NCBI GenBank assembly: GCA_943735955.1
Contig: OX030959.1
Span: 5,303,241-5,367,240 of the forward strand
DNA length: 64,000 bases
Direction of reading: 5' to 3'
From: Piscicola geometra
Lineage: Eukaryota; Annelida; Clitellata; Hirudinida; Piscicolidae
Shown here: positions 14,001 through 27,100 of the stretch, piece by piece
How positions within the stretch are numbered: the stretch's first letter is position 1
Layout: every line of letters starts with the position of its first letter
Notes under the pieces: generated by a model
What the model was told of the DNA's origin: nothing
Databases searched by the model: none
Seen by the model: the letters and a program-made list of their open reading frames with translations, nothing else
Made by a program: the position numbers and the translations under genes

Positions 14001-15496
14001 GAAACTCTTGATTAAACGGTCTTGATGTTAAAATTCAATTGAAAACTCTTTTTGACTACTCTGAATTTCAGTTATCACACAATTTAATAATATAAATACC
14101 AAAAGAAGTTAAATACTTAAAAACAATTCATTCAGTTAACATTGTTTTTTGATTAACAAAACAAATTTGAAATTTTAATTATTTAAAATCAGTTTTAAAG
14201 TTTTTATTTCATGAAAAATCAATCAATCCTTTACTTTAAAAAATCGAAACAAAATTAATATTTCAAAAGATAATCATTTGTATCTTAGATTGAATACTCA
14301 ACAATAAATTTGATCAAGATTTAGTGAAAAAGTCAACCACCAGAAAAAAATTATTACAAAAAATTGTATTTCTTCACAAAAATCCTTGAAATGAAAAAGT
14401 AAAAAATCATCTAAAATCAAAAAGAACGTTTTAACCAAGAATGGAACAAAGAATCGCGCTTTTCACATGATGCTAGAAACATCGGGACTTCAATAAAATG
14501 GATTTTTACTCTTTTCTAGAATTTTTTTTCTTATTCTATCCATTTTTTTCTTGGGCCAACCAAATTCAGAATATCCACCGACCAAGGATTAATCGTCCCA
14601 GGTTGAACGTTTAATATACAATTTTAAATCATTGAAAGTTATTTCTAAATATATAAAAAACAACATTTTTAGTCTACTTGCAAATTGTTTATTTAAAATC
14701 GTAAAAAACATCTCCGATACCACGATTTAGTTTTTATTAAATAAAAAGTTTAAAATAAATAATATTTATCTAAATTTAATTTTTAGTTAATGATTTTAAC
14801 ATTAAAAGTAGAAGGTTTATAGCTCCCAGTTTACAGGAATAGATTGCGTTCTAAGGATTAATTCAATATACAAGGTTTCGTGAACCCAGGGGTATTTCTC
14901 TAAATGTTAACATGGTATAAATCAGAATGTATTATAAAAACCATTCTACCAAGAGTTTAGAGTTTATTCAATTATCAAATTAATTCTATGGAAGGACGTT
15001 CTGGAATTTTTCAAGCTCCCTAGGAGAGTGCAAAATCTTTTGGATCTATGAAAGTTGAAAAGCTGAAAAAACAACATTTGGCCGTCTAATTCATCATAAT
15101 TCAAACTTAAAAAAATGTAAATAGTTATTTCGAATTTAAGCTATTAATTAAAGTAAATTTCTTGAGCTCAAGCGAAACTTTTTTTTTAGGTCTGAAGTTG
15201 GTGACTTTTTGTTTGCTAAGTTAAAAAACAGAACTAAGCTTACAACTTTTTTCAAAGATATTCGATATGATCTGTTAAATAGTAAATACCCTTAAAAATA
15301 AAAATATTGATTCAAAGGTGTAAAAATTGACAAAAATAGAAAAATACTTTAATATATTTTTCTATTACTTGAGACATGTATCATATATGTTATAAAGTTT
15401 TTTTTTCATATTGATAATTTTATTCCCATTTAATATTAATTTTTTTAAAAGTTATATGAATAATTTTGAATTAATACTAATTTTTTTACTGTTTAG
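8061..15496. other. AT-rich non-coding DNA
   Basis: No supported exon. An upstream initiator exon of the channel gene should lie somewhere before 15,497 if that candidate is right, but I could not pick one. The minus-strand frame at 9748-9978 is longer and less biased than most, yet unrecognised. Confidence 0.5.
10149..10219 (+). repeat. Copy of a possible short dispersed repeat
   Basis: A GC-richer island sharing GAGTAGGCCTGGA (11 of 13) and GTAGTGTGAACT (11 of 12), about 59 bp apart, with the island at 50271-50345, where the spacing is about 63 bp. A TG-rich tract is adjacent in both. The sequence between matches only patchily. Confidence 0.3.
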
Positions 15497-15538
15497 GCAC
15501 CGTTCAAATGTCACAAAATACCCCTACCTCACTTTAAG
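15497..15538 (+). CDS. Candidate 5' exon of the anion channel (42 nt)
   Basis: A pyrimidine-rich acceptor (tttttttactgtttag) and a donor AAG|GTAAGA bound 42 nt that are GC-richer than their surroundings. Read with one leading base, the exon is open, includes the peptide NVTKYPYLTL, and ends in phase 2. That is the phase required by the candidate exon at 17056, the joined codon being AGC (Ser). No start codon is present in this frame, so an earlier exon would still be needed. It could be a chance pairing of splice-like signals, or belong to an untranslated leader. Confidence 0.35.
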
Positions 15539-17055
15539 GTAAGATTTTTAAATATTTTGATGATAATAAATCATTTCCATTTTTTTCATTAATTATTTTT
15601 GCATATTATACTATAATTTGAAATAACCATAACTAAATAACTTTTTTTTCTTATATTTATATTTTTTCAAGTTTATGATATATTTTGAGATATTATTTTT
15701 TGCATGAAATCATAGAAAAATTTGCTAATGGGTAAAAGCCAGAAAAAAGATTAAAATATCCAAAATAAAAAATGTAATCGTTTTTTTCATTTTGAAAGGT
15801 TACAATTACCAAGCAAATAACTGTTAGATGAAACAAAAATCCTCGCAAAAGTATTATCGCAATTTAGTTTTTATGCTCAAGCCTGAGAATCTGAGATTTC
15901 AGACATTTAACTTATCTTTAAAAATGAAAGTTTCAAGAGATTACGTTAATTCAAGAAAATGTGACAAAACTTTAAAGTTCCTATAGTTTAAAAAAATTGT
16001 TTTTATACAATTTGTATTTGTCATTGAAAAAAATGGAAAAACATTGTAATTTGTTTTTTTATTAATCGTTAAACATTTACAAAATATTTTTGATTCTCAT
16101 AAAAATACCCAGAATAAATACTATAAATAAATCAACCAAAAACCTTTCAAACCGCATGCAATTCATATTCAAGCGTGAAATCAAATCTTCTGAATTATTC
16201 CTTTAATCTGCCATAATGGAAAATTCTCTGCCCAAAAGCTTCGCAAATACACCACATCGATGAAATTTCGACTCACATAATTAATTTTTTTTACAAGTTT
16301 TGAAATCTTAAAATTTTTATTTTTACAAGTTCAGAAATGCATCATGTGTAAGCCTCAACTTAATAAAAAAGAATAAATTGTTTTTTTATTAATATTTGGA
16401 AAAAATAATGTTTTCAAATAAAAGCTAATAAAAAATTGAAAAATTGAATTGCGATCAAAGCCCTATAAAGCAACTGGCTTAAAGGTCATTTTTTTCTAAA
16501 TTTTTTTCGATGTAAAGACCTATTTGAGTGTAAAAACAAAGAATGTTTGAAACATAAAATTTACATCAAAAATGTTTTATGCATATAATGAAAAAAAAAG
16601 TTATAAATAATATTATTTTTTTTATTTCATTATAGCTTTTATTAAATCGAAACAAAAAATGCAAATGTATGTAAAAAAAGACACTTTTCATTACTTTCTC
16701 AATTTATATATATTTTTTTATTCTGCTTAAACTCATTTTTCAAAATTGATACAACCATTTGACAAGCATTTTTTTCTGAACTCTTTGTAACACATGAAAC
16801 AACATACAATACGAAACGTAATGAAACTTTCCAACGTCAAAAATGTCTATAAAAATATAGAATAGAACTTATCTCTTTTTTCAATAAATAACTCTGAATT
16901 ATTGATGGAATTTGCACTCTCAATTTCCAAGTTTCTATTATTTAAAGTTATGCTGGCATAGGTAGTATATATACAGTTTCCTATTTTTTCATTTATTCAC
17001 GATCTTTTGCATAAAAAACGTACATCAAAAAGGCACATAAAAGTTTCCATTACAG

Positions 17056-17134
17056 CGGAACTATACTGGCATCCATCTTAATTATCCTTCTTACTTTCCA
17101 CTTTAAATGCTATATGTCTCACGATGGATTAATA
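17056..17134 (+). CDS. Candidate signal-peptide exon of the anion channel
   Basis: Acceptor ttccattacag and a consensus donor ATA|GTAAGT bound 79 nt. With one leading base the frame is open for 26 codons and encodes a hydrophobic run, TILASILIILLTFHF, then a polar stretch ending HDGLI. This is what a signal peptide before the extracellular domain would look like. The exon ends in phase 0, so it cannot join 24062 directly (phase 2 is needed), but it can through the 14-nt candidate exon at 21280. Assignment to the channel gene is inferred from strand, order, phase and content. Confidence 0.5.
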
Positions 17135-20100
17135 GTAAGTACCTCCAATTATTGATGGCTTTTCTCTTTAACTTTTTTTGCTTATTTTATGTAAGAGAAT
17201 CAACTGATTTATAATTTAAAATATAAAAAAACTAGAAATTTTTAAACAAAAATTAAATTTGTCTTAAAAGTTTCACCATCACTCGTATATCCCAGAGCTC
17301 AGATATCTTTCTCGAAACTCCAAAATTTTATAAACAAAAACGAGAGCTTTTTTTTTCTTTCTAAATAAATGAATTATAGCAATATTTGATTTTGTAATTC
17401 ATGAAATGAAATATATTTTCAATTTTGAAAAAACTATATAGAAGACCTTTTAGTTCAAGATTTTAACTACATTGTTAGTAAAAATTGGAAATTAAACGTG
17501 ATAATACTAACTAACTTTTAAATTTTTAATTACTTCAATAATATATTATGTGAGAAGAATTTTAATTTAATTCCTTTAAAATGTAACATTAAAAATACAA
17601 TTTAAAATGTTTACTCTATTTAGATGCACTTTTAGTTTCGGAAAAAGTTGAAAACAAAAGGATAATTCTGCTCAGGGATATCCGAGAAGTTATGAGGGTC
17701 CCAAACATTCAGAAAAAGTTATTTGCACCTTTCGATAAAAATAAATATTTATTCATTTTATTCTTTTTGGGAGAGATGCAAGTGCATATATAATTTATGG
17801 ACAAGATAGATAAAAATCATAACTGGAATAATAGAGTTTCCATAAACATTTGTGTCTATCTGAGCACTTTCAACATAAAATCCTGAAGCTGCTTTCTACT
17901 CTTAAGAAAGAGTCTATGCAATTTTCATTCTTTAATCACGTTTAGGAATTAATTGCGATGCTTTATATTGTTTGACTTGTGTTTGTTTATTACATGTGCA
18001 TAAAAGGAACGTTTTAATTGAAAAGCCGACAGTTTGAATATATATTTCGTTGAAAAAGTAGTTTGTTTATAAGACTGAGAATAATGCACTTTTCATTTAA
18101 TAAATACGTATTAAATTGATGAAAATATTCAATACTATATGTATTAAAGATTTTATAAAAGGATAAAAATGCTTGAAAGAAAGTCATAAATAGTCCAACA
18201 AAAATAGAAAACTTGAAATAAAATTCTATTAAGATGCTTTTAAGAACTTTAAAAAAAATTTAATAGAGCAAAAAAAAAAGATTTAACTAATGAATTTAGA
18301 AATTTAATTATTTAATTAAGGCCTCTATATAACATCATAATGTAATTTTGAAACATATTTTATAATGAAAATATAATCAATAATAAAACAAAAAATATAA
18401 CTTATATTAAAAATTTAACTGTGTTTATGTTTATTTTTTTAAACTAAAACTTTTGAGGTTTTCCAAAGTTTTCACACAAGAAGGAATAAAGAGAGAAAGT
18501 TTAAGTATATTTCAGCGTGATCCTGATATAAAAGAATTTTTTACATTTTAAAAACTTTCAGAATTTTTTCAGTTTAGTTGTTATTCATTAGTCCAATTTG
18601 AAATTTTGCTCTGAAATTATACGTTTCAAAAATATGAATAGACTAATGACGAATGGCATTTTGACGTTTAACCTTTCTAAAGGTTGAAAGCAACGCCGAA
18701 TTTTTTTTGGGTATTCAACGTTTGAAAAAAGAGCAAACGGTATGAATCTTTCAAGTGATGGTGGAAATCAATATATAGATTAATTTTATTGCAATGAAAA
18801 ACTTGGGGAAAAAAGGAGAAAAAAAGTTATATATTATTTTATGTTAAAAGTGGCAAATCGAACAAAAAATGAATAGCTAAAAAAAAGATTGTTCCAAAAC
18901 AATCAACTATAAATTCACAATCAAACAAAATGAATCGTCTACGCTTAGATATTCCAAGTAAACTCAATAAAAGATTGAATGCATTATTGTCTTGGTTGAG
19001 ACACGGAAGTTGTCTATGAATGCCTAGTAGCCAGCAAAGAAAGGACTGTAGAACCACGTCGTGAAATCAAAAAAGACAATAAATAAAAAATGTCTTATCA
19101 TGTGAGAACCTCCGTTGACGTGCTCAAACCACTAGAACATAGCAAAGAATATTTCCAAAAATAGGGATTGAGGAATGACTGACGCCGTCAAGTCGGCTTT
19201 TAATCAAGCCCTTGATTTCACTGCAAATTCCACGAATCAGATCTATCATCAGTAAGACCGAAGTTATTTTAGAATTTACGACATTGAAAAATAATAAAAC
19301 GCAATAAAATTACGCTACAATGGAAAATCATAAACTGACTTTAATGTCACCAACTCATTAAAATACAACGTACTGAAATAAAAACATGTGTTGTTGAAAT
19401 GGTGCAAACACGAACCAGCTTCAAGACTTCTGAGGAATTTAAATAGATTAAGTCTATGAATATTTACTGTTCTGAAGGAATATCCATTCATGAAAGCCTT
19501 AAAAATTATAATATTATATTTCCATTTTATATAATAAAATAAGTAAAAATTCTTAGTAAGTTGTTTTTAATCTAAAACAACAGTTAGTGAAAAAATTAAA
19601 AACGATAAATGTGAAAATCAAAATGCCAAAACACGGAGCTTAAGATTCTTTTGAAATGGAAAACCCCTGGAATAATATTTTCAAGCTTATGAATTAATGA
19701 AAACTGTATCTTAAAAATAGAATGTCATTAAACTTCTGATTCTCAAAATTTTTTTAGATGTATGTTGAATTGCAATGTGTTTTTTCCAAGGTAGACAAAT
19801 ACTTTTTTTAAACCAAATGAAAAAAAAAAAACTTTTAATGTGTTTCAGTTTTTTTCATAATGTATTTGTAATTATTCAATATTTCAATAAAATGGGTATT
19901 TTTCATACAACAACAAATAAGAAGTAAATTTTAAAGTCTTCAGTTTTAGGAACATCTAAACTACTCTGATATTAATATAATTTCGGTATTTATCGGAAAA
20001 TTATTTTATCAATTTTAACAGATTTGAGATCAAACAAAGATAATATCTGAAATGTTAATAACCATTATTTATATCTATGTCTCTTCAGGGAATTACAAAG

Positions 20101-23100
20101 ATTGTGATCATGGAATAGGAATTTAGTGTTTGACTAAAACTTAGGTTGAAACATAGTACCCAACTATACTATGAAAAATTGTCTATAATAAATTTCATTG
20201 AAAAAAAGTGAAAAATTTTGGAATATAATTCAAAAAACGATAATTTTAATTTTTTAAATGAATAGGTATGTTATGATAAAGTGTGGCCACCTCATGGCTT
20301 TTGAGTTTTAACTTCAAAAACGTGGATGAAATAATTAAAAGTCAGGAAAAACAATTTAAGAACTTTTTCCCAAATGAAACGGAAGAAATAGCAGCCTGTG
20401 GATAAAATTAATTTTTGAAAATGATTTTTGAATAATAAAAACAACTTTTTTTATATATTAAAAAAACTAAAAAAATTGTATTATGGTGTTATTTCAAAAA
20501 CTTACTAGAAACATTTTACAAAAGAATTTAAAGTTTGAAAGTCTTCTTTCCCATATTTTAGATTTTAAAAAAACAAGTTTCGTTTTCAAGCTATTCTTTT
20601 TCCAAAGCGTGTTTTAAAACCCTATTAATCATAAAGAAGACGTCTTTCACTTCCTTTTTCAGTTATGTCAATTTATTTAACAAAACTAAGATTTTATATA
20701 TTTTTTTGACATTTTTTAAAAAGCAAAATGAGTTGTCATCTTTTAAACAAAAATTTTACTAACTCGTTTATTGCTTTTTTTGTTGCTGTCTTCCCAGCCA
20801 AAGCTGTCACTTCTCGTTTTTAGAAGTCTTCCACTTGTGAGGCACTTAAGACCAGCGCAATTTTGAACGCAATTACTTTCAGATTAAAATAGTTTACCAA
20901 TGGGTATAAAACCTAGAAAATGACCTCAAGTTTAGTAAAAAAAGATTTAGGAATTTAGTTTCATTAATTTTTTGCGTATCCCTTGTTTTAATAGAAATAA
21001 AATTTAAAAAAACAGTTTTATAAATTTTATAAAATGATTAACTTTTATTTATATTTTCAGTATTTTAAAGTATATAATTTTCGTATAACAATATTTAAAT
21101 ATAAAAAATTTATTATTTAATAATTGCAGTTTTAAAAAATACCTTAAATCCTTTTTTTCTAATAAAAGATTTTTAGTGGTGGTAAAATAGGCATGTGCTA
21201 GGTTTGTGGCGTGCGAACAACCAGTAAAGATGGCTGCGTGTTGTCAGTTGCATCTTTAACTTCTAATTGTTTCTTGCAGAAAAATCTATTAATGTGAGTG
21301 AATAATTTATTTTTATGCTTGAAAACTAATAAATGTATTACACTTTAGATAATAAAATTGTTGAAAAAAAAACAATTGTAATTTAAAAAGTCCCAAATGA
21401 AAATTTTATCTAGTAAGACTTATCGCGAATAACCTGTGAGGTCGCCTGATGTAAAAGACTTAGCAAGATAAAAAAAACTTAATTAAAAAAAAGACGATAA
21501 ATGAATATATTTAAAGAATTGTTAATATTTTGAGCAAAAAATTTCTATTGAATAAGGTAAATTGAACCATGAAGTAAGCTATTGGCAAAGCCGGAAAAAG
21601 AAATATTAATAGTTTATTCGGAACATGTTCAATTTTATACAAAATATGAATTGATAATACTTTTTTTTAATACGTTTTTTTTCTAATGTTTAATAAATAA
21701 AGATAAAGTTTTTGAGATAATAATAAAATGTATGAAACGAAATAAATGAACAAATAAGGTTTGAAAACCACAATAAATAAAAACAACCTATTTAGTTTTT
21801 AAGCTATTTAAAGTTAATTTTTTTGAAGTTTTTAATAAACAAATGTTTTTTCTAAAATTAATCTTGAAACCCAAATTATACTAAAAAACTTAACTTTAAA
21901 GTTTCTTCAAAAAAGTTGAAAGCTTTTTGTTCTTGTTAAAGTATAATGGATTCTTAATTAAACAAAATATACAACTGATTTTTCTGATAAAAATAACAGC
22001 AAATGCCAGCTGTGTAGTACATACAAAAGTTTAGGTTTTTAATATATAGATTATTCAATGTAAAAAAACAAAATTAGGCTTAAGCAGATAAGAAAAAAAA
22101 AGAAATTCTCTATAGAAAAACTTCGACCCTCACAAAATCTTTTTTCTTTGAAATATAAATAACATTCTCTATCGTTACCGCTTAAAGTATTGTTTTCCTG
22201 TTTTACTACTTTTGAACTATCGAACTAAAATTCTTCAAAAATTTTATTACTGCTTTACAGAAAAAGCTAAATATAAAATTTATAAAAGATAAAAATCCAA
22301 GTTTTTAGACACATTATATTAGAACATTTCATAATATAGGAAAATTAATTATTTTTGCTCTTAATTTGTAGTTCCTCTTTTCTATAAATCATTTTTTAAA
22401 TTATATATTCATAAAAGCTAATTTGAAATGTGTTATAATATAAATTTGAAAAAAATACAAAAACTAATGTTTTCAAATTTATTAAAGAAGTTCTGAAAAG
22501 TTAAAAACAATACCAAGGTTTTCGGGCAAATGCTTGCCTGAGCTGTTGTTTATGCCCATTTCTCTTTTTTTTAGATGTCTATGATAAAAAAGGTTTTCAT
22601 GCTGGAAAAGAGAAGATAGAAAAACCATTTATCGTTACCGATGACAATCAATTTTGGACAAATATTGATAGTAAACTTTATTAATTTGCAATGTTGTGAA
22701 TGAAAATGATCGAATCGTCTACTTAATTATGATTCTTATTACATTTGTTTTAATTTTCATTGGTATTAGTGTAAAGTGCTTGCAGAAATTTCATGAAAGT
22801 ACATGATGGTCTCGAAAATTGTAAAAACAACTGTTTCAGAATATATTGCTTTTTTCTTCAATAAATCAAAAAGCATCCATTAAAGATTGAAAAATAGATT
22901 TTTTTAATGATTTATTATTTGAAATGGGAGCAAAATTTAAGTTCTTCATTTTAAAAAAATACACTTAAAAATGCATTTTTAAAATATAAAATATAATCAA
23001 TGTATTTAAATCTTTGAACTATTTAATATTTTATTTTAAAAAGAAAGTTGAACACATTATAAGATAAAATAATAGTTTAAAACAGATAATAAACGTAAAT

Positions 23101-24061
23101 TAAGTTGATTGGTGCATAAATTGAAGTTTATTTTAAACACGAATTCGTTAATTAGTTGATTAATGACTATGCAACAAGCCATAAGTGCAAAAGAATGTAC
23201 ATTTTTGGATGCAAACAAAAATACTTAGAGAATAAAAATTCTGTTAAACTTTTTTATTTTAAATTTTATTAGTTTAAAATTTTAAGAAAATCATATAATA
23301 ATTAAAAACATTAAATTCAACTTTATATATTGGTTTTCTTGATCAAAGATTCTATCATTAATCGCTGAAATCTTGAATTCACATCTATTTGTCATTTTCA
23401 TGGTTTTCTTTGATCACTTTTGAGACTAATGAACGCTCGATGATCATTACACAAAAAGAATGTATTTATTCCGCACCTCCATCAATCATCCATCTTTTTT
23501 TCACCTACAATACATCTTTCTTTTTTATCTGATTCCTGATATCTTTGTAAAATAGTTGTATAAAATATTTTGAATATAATTTTCATGTTACTAATGTTTT
23601 GTTTCTTTTGAATATAATTTTTCTCATATTTTATTATGACTTTTTCTATACAAATAAGTTTTTTAAAAGACTAGTTCTAAAATTAGAAAACATAATTTTT
23701 AGTTTTTAAAAATTGATTTTACAAAAATTTTGATTTTATTCTCTTCATAGAATTTTTTTATATCCAGGCACTAGAGCTGTAAATAGATTTCTTTCAAATA
23801 AAATAGTTATTGAAAGATAAAGTTTTTAAAAATTTTTATTTCAAAATTTTCCAATTTTACTGTTTTTGGACAAATCTGATATTCTTGTACTTTCTAAATT
23901 GATTTTTTTTCGTCTGTTGAACATTTTTTTAATTACAGTTTCAAGATCATCTATTTCATTTTTGTTTTTTATAGAAAAAAAGTTATATTAAAATTATCTT
24001 GTTTCATATATTGTCTTATTCACTTATACCCTTAACACCAAAACCATCATTACATCAACAG
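17135..24061 (+). other. Presumed 5' introns of the channel gene
   Basis: Apart from the 14-nt candidate exon at 21280, the stretch is AT-rich. A GC-richer island at 19080-19240 has no recognisable coding content. No intact mobile element is seen. Confidence 0.5.
21280..21293 (+). CDS. Candidate 14-nt micro-exon of the anion channel
   Basis: Fourteen nucleotides lie between a strong acceptor (tgtttcttgcag) and a strong donor (AAT|GTGAGTG). Starting in phase 0, they read AAA AAT CTA TTA AT, that is Lys-Asn-Leu-Leu plus two bases. The exon ends in phase 2, and the C at 24062 completes an Ile codon. Both phases are exactly those needed to bridge the signal-peptide candidate (ends phase 0) and the first firm exon (starts after phase 2). 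So short an exon cannot be proven from sequence alone. Confidence 0.45.
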
Positions 24062-24123
24062 CGCTCGGGAAGCAATGGATGGCTTAATGAACCACTACAA
24101 CGACCAAGACCCTCCAATGAAAG
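24062..24123 (+). CDS. Anion channel exon: N-terminal helix
   Basis: Acceptor caacag and donor AAAG|GTGTTA bound 62 nt: one leading base, 20 codons and one trailing G. The peptide [20 protein letters not shown] corresponds to the amphipathic N-terminal helix and the loop before the first beta strand of Cys-loop receptors. The trailing G joins AT of the next exon to make Asp, giving the expected D-R-P-T at the start of strand beta-1. Confidence 0.88.
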
Positions 24124-27100
24124 GTGTTACGTGTTGAATATTATGTTGTAATAAATGAAAAAATATATAAATCCTTTTTTAAAAACGTTTTTGCTTTCAA
24201 TAAAGACTTTTCAATGAGTCACGACTTCATGTTCATTGAATTCAATGTAAATTTTAAAAAATTACTAAACTACTAATCCTTAAAAAAATCATAATTTTTA
24301 AATGTAAAAAAAATTGAATTAAATCTGTAAAAATTAGATCAAATTTCTTCTAGATAAAAAAATTAATTGTTGTTTGTTGTTAGTATCACCCTGCAAGTGC
24401 TATGGCCTATTCGATAATATTTGGTTGGTAAACAATAATTTATTCTCTATTGATTCAAAAATCCGCATGTACACAATACTGTAGGATGTATTATATTTCG
24501 CATTATATTTTAAAGAAAAGCATAATTTTTATGAAAATGAAAATTTAAAAAAATGTTAATAAAAAAATCAAAAATTGTGTATAATTGGGAATAAAAGCAA
24601 GAAAGTGAGAAAGCTAATTGAATTGCTTGATGTGGAAGACAGGCTAATATGTCAAGTTAGTGTCGTGATTTATTTAATGGCGCAATTGAAGAAGTTTGAT
24701 AAGGGATACATTTTTGAAATACTGAATTTAATTTGTGCTGAATAGTTAAAAAATTTAATTAAATAAATGAATACTGAGAAACTATTCGTTAAAAAAATCT
24801 TTTTTCTGCTATATCTTCATGCTATTAGCACGTCAGCGTAGGCTCTTACATGGGTAGACATTTATTTCTTTTGCTTCTTGGTTTTACAAGGCCATTCCAC
24901 ACTGTAAAATCCACATTCATTTCTTCTGCTAGCTACTAGGCGATGGCAGGAAGCGGACAGTGTAAAAGTCTAGTTTGAAATGAGAGAAATCAGGCTCTTT
25001 TTGTCTTTTTCTTTTTTAATCAAGCTCTAAAAATTTAAAATTTAACAAGTCATATGCAAAATTATTTAAAAGATATTGGAAAGAAAATTTTGTTTATTTT
25101 TGTTTCAGAATTTGTGAATTTTTTCATTTAAAATTAATAAAATATTATTAAATAAATAAATAAAAATTCTCCATAAAGTACAAAGCGTCCTTTGAGCATT
25201 GATGCACTTTGGCGACAATAGGAATTGAACCCACGCCAGTGAGCCGAACGCTAGACGTTTTACCTCAAGGCTATCCCCCTCCCAAAAAAGAGATAAAAGT
25301 ATAAAAGAAAAAAAACAAAATGTTTTCAAAAACAAAACATTAAAGAGCAAGATTGTGATTGAAAGAATGAAAAGATTGAAAATCAAATTTAAAGATTCCA
25401 TCTTGCTAGGACATTCATGGTGATGATCTCGGATTGAATACGGATTTAAATTCGATAAAAATCTAAAAATAGTTTCGAAAATTATAGTTTTTATTAATAT
25501 TTTTATTATTAGAAAAACAAAAAAACTACGTTCAATAATGAAAAAAATAATTACAAAACTTTAAAAAATATATTAAATAAATAGAAAATATTATTTGAAG
25601 TAGAGAGAAAAATATTATAATAACGCAAAAAAACGAATGCGTGGATTTTTATTATGTGGATTTTGAAAACGATGCTGATAAGGACGTAGAACACGGCATT
25701 GAAGACGAGAAAGTGGAGCTGATGAAGGTGATGAAGAGAATTAAGAAAGGAAAGCTTGTGACGTAACGTTGTACACGAGACGAAAATAGAAGTACATTTA
25801 TAAGATGCTGCTGCTTTTGTATGACAGGGAAGTTATTGCTTGCATGCAGTGGTGTGCAAGCATGTAAACAATCGTACGTTCATTAAAGCCGCTTAAAAAA
25901 CATTTTGGTCTTCTAGCTAGGTGACTTATGCTTATTGCGAAACTAACAACTCTTGTTCGCGTTCAAGGTTTTTTACGAAAATACATTTTTGCATGAAGTT
26001 CGGCTTGATTACCTAGTGCTCAAGGCATTAACACGCATCTCATAGACGTATTTTTAGAAATTAAAACTTAAATCTTCTAATTCAGTTTTTTTAAAAGAAA
26101 AAGAATATATTTAGATTTTAGAAAGGTATAAATGTTAAAATTTTCATTCTTAATCTTTTTTTGAAAATTACTTTTTATATTTAAAATGAATGGTTTTATA
26201 CTGAAAATAATTTTGTCAGGTATATAAGCCTTCGTGTTTATTTTTTTTGGAAAAGTATTTTGAGATAAATACATCAAGCTTAAGAGAAAAAGCAAGGTTG
26301 AATGACCGGATTATGTCGTAGGTACTGTATTTATATTGATGGGACTTGACGAAATAGCTTTATATGAGCACTTCAATTGCATCATAGTTGATTATACCAA
26401 ATAAAAATCGACTCTTTGTGTTATTCGACTTTTATAGAAAAAAAATTTGTGTGTTTTTCAAATAAAAATAAGAAAAATTGAAAAATCAAAATGCCAAAAG
26501 CTATATACCTCTAAGAGCCACAAATAATCTTATCACATTGAACATAAAATTCCTAAGTCTATCTTTAAGATCTTTTCTTAAACTTTAGCCTCTTACAACT
26601 TAACTTTTTATAACTTACCGACATTTAATGTCAAAAAGCTCAAAAGTTAACTTCCATTTATTTATATATATAAACAAAATATTTTTCTATTCTATTTCTG
26701 TAAAAAAATACTAAATGTTATATAAAGTATATTTAGAAACAGGGTTGTTTATTAGGGCTCTATGAAACCAATAAGCAAGAAAGTCATTGCAATGAAACAT
26801 GAAAAAGAATTTAGATCATTGAAATAGAGAAAAAGCACACACTCACAAAAAAACTTATGCATTATAAAAACTACAATTAGGAAAACAAAAAATATATACA
26901 AAAACAGCAGAAAAGCGCTGTAAATTTTTCGCAAAAACCAATCTAGTAATTCGTGCACTGAAACTATTGTACCCGTCCAAAAAACTTGAAATAATATTGA
27001 AAATCTCATACGAATTCATTTCAAACTCTCTAAGTATTCCCTACAAAGAAATAATCAAATTTTTGTTGTTTTTAGATTGTTTGGTTTATAGTTTTATTAT

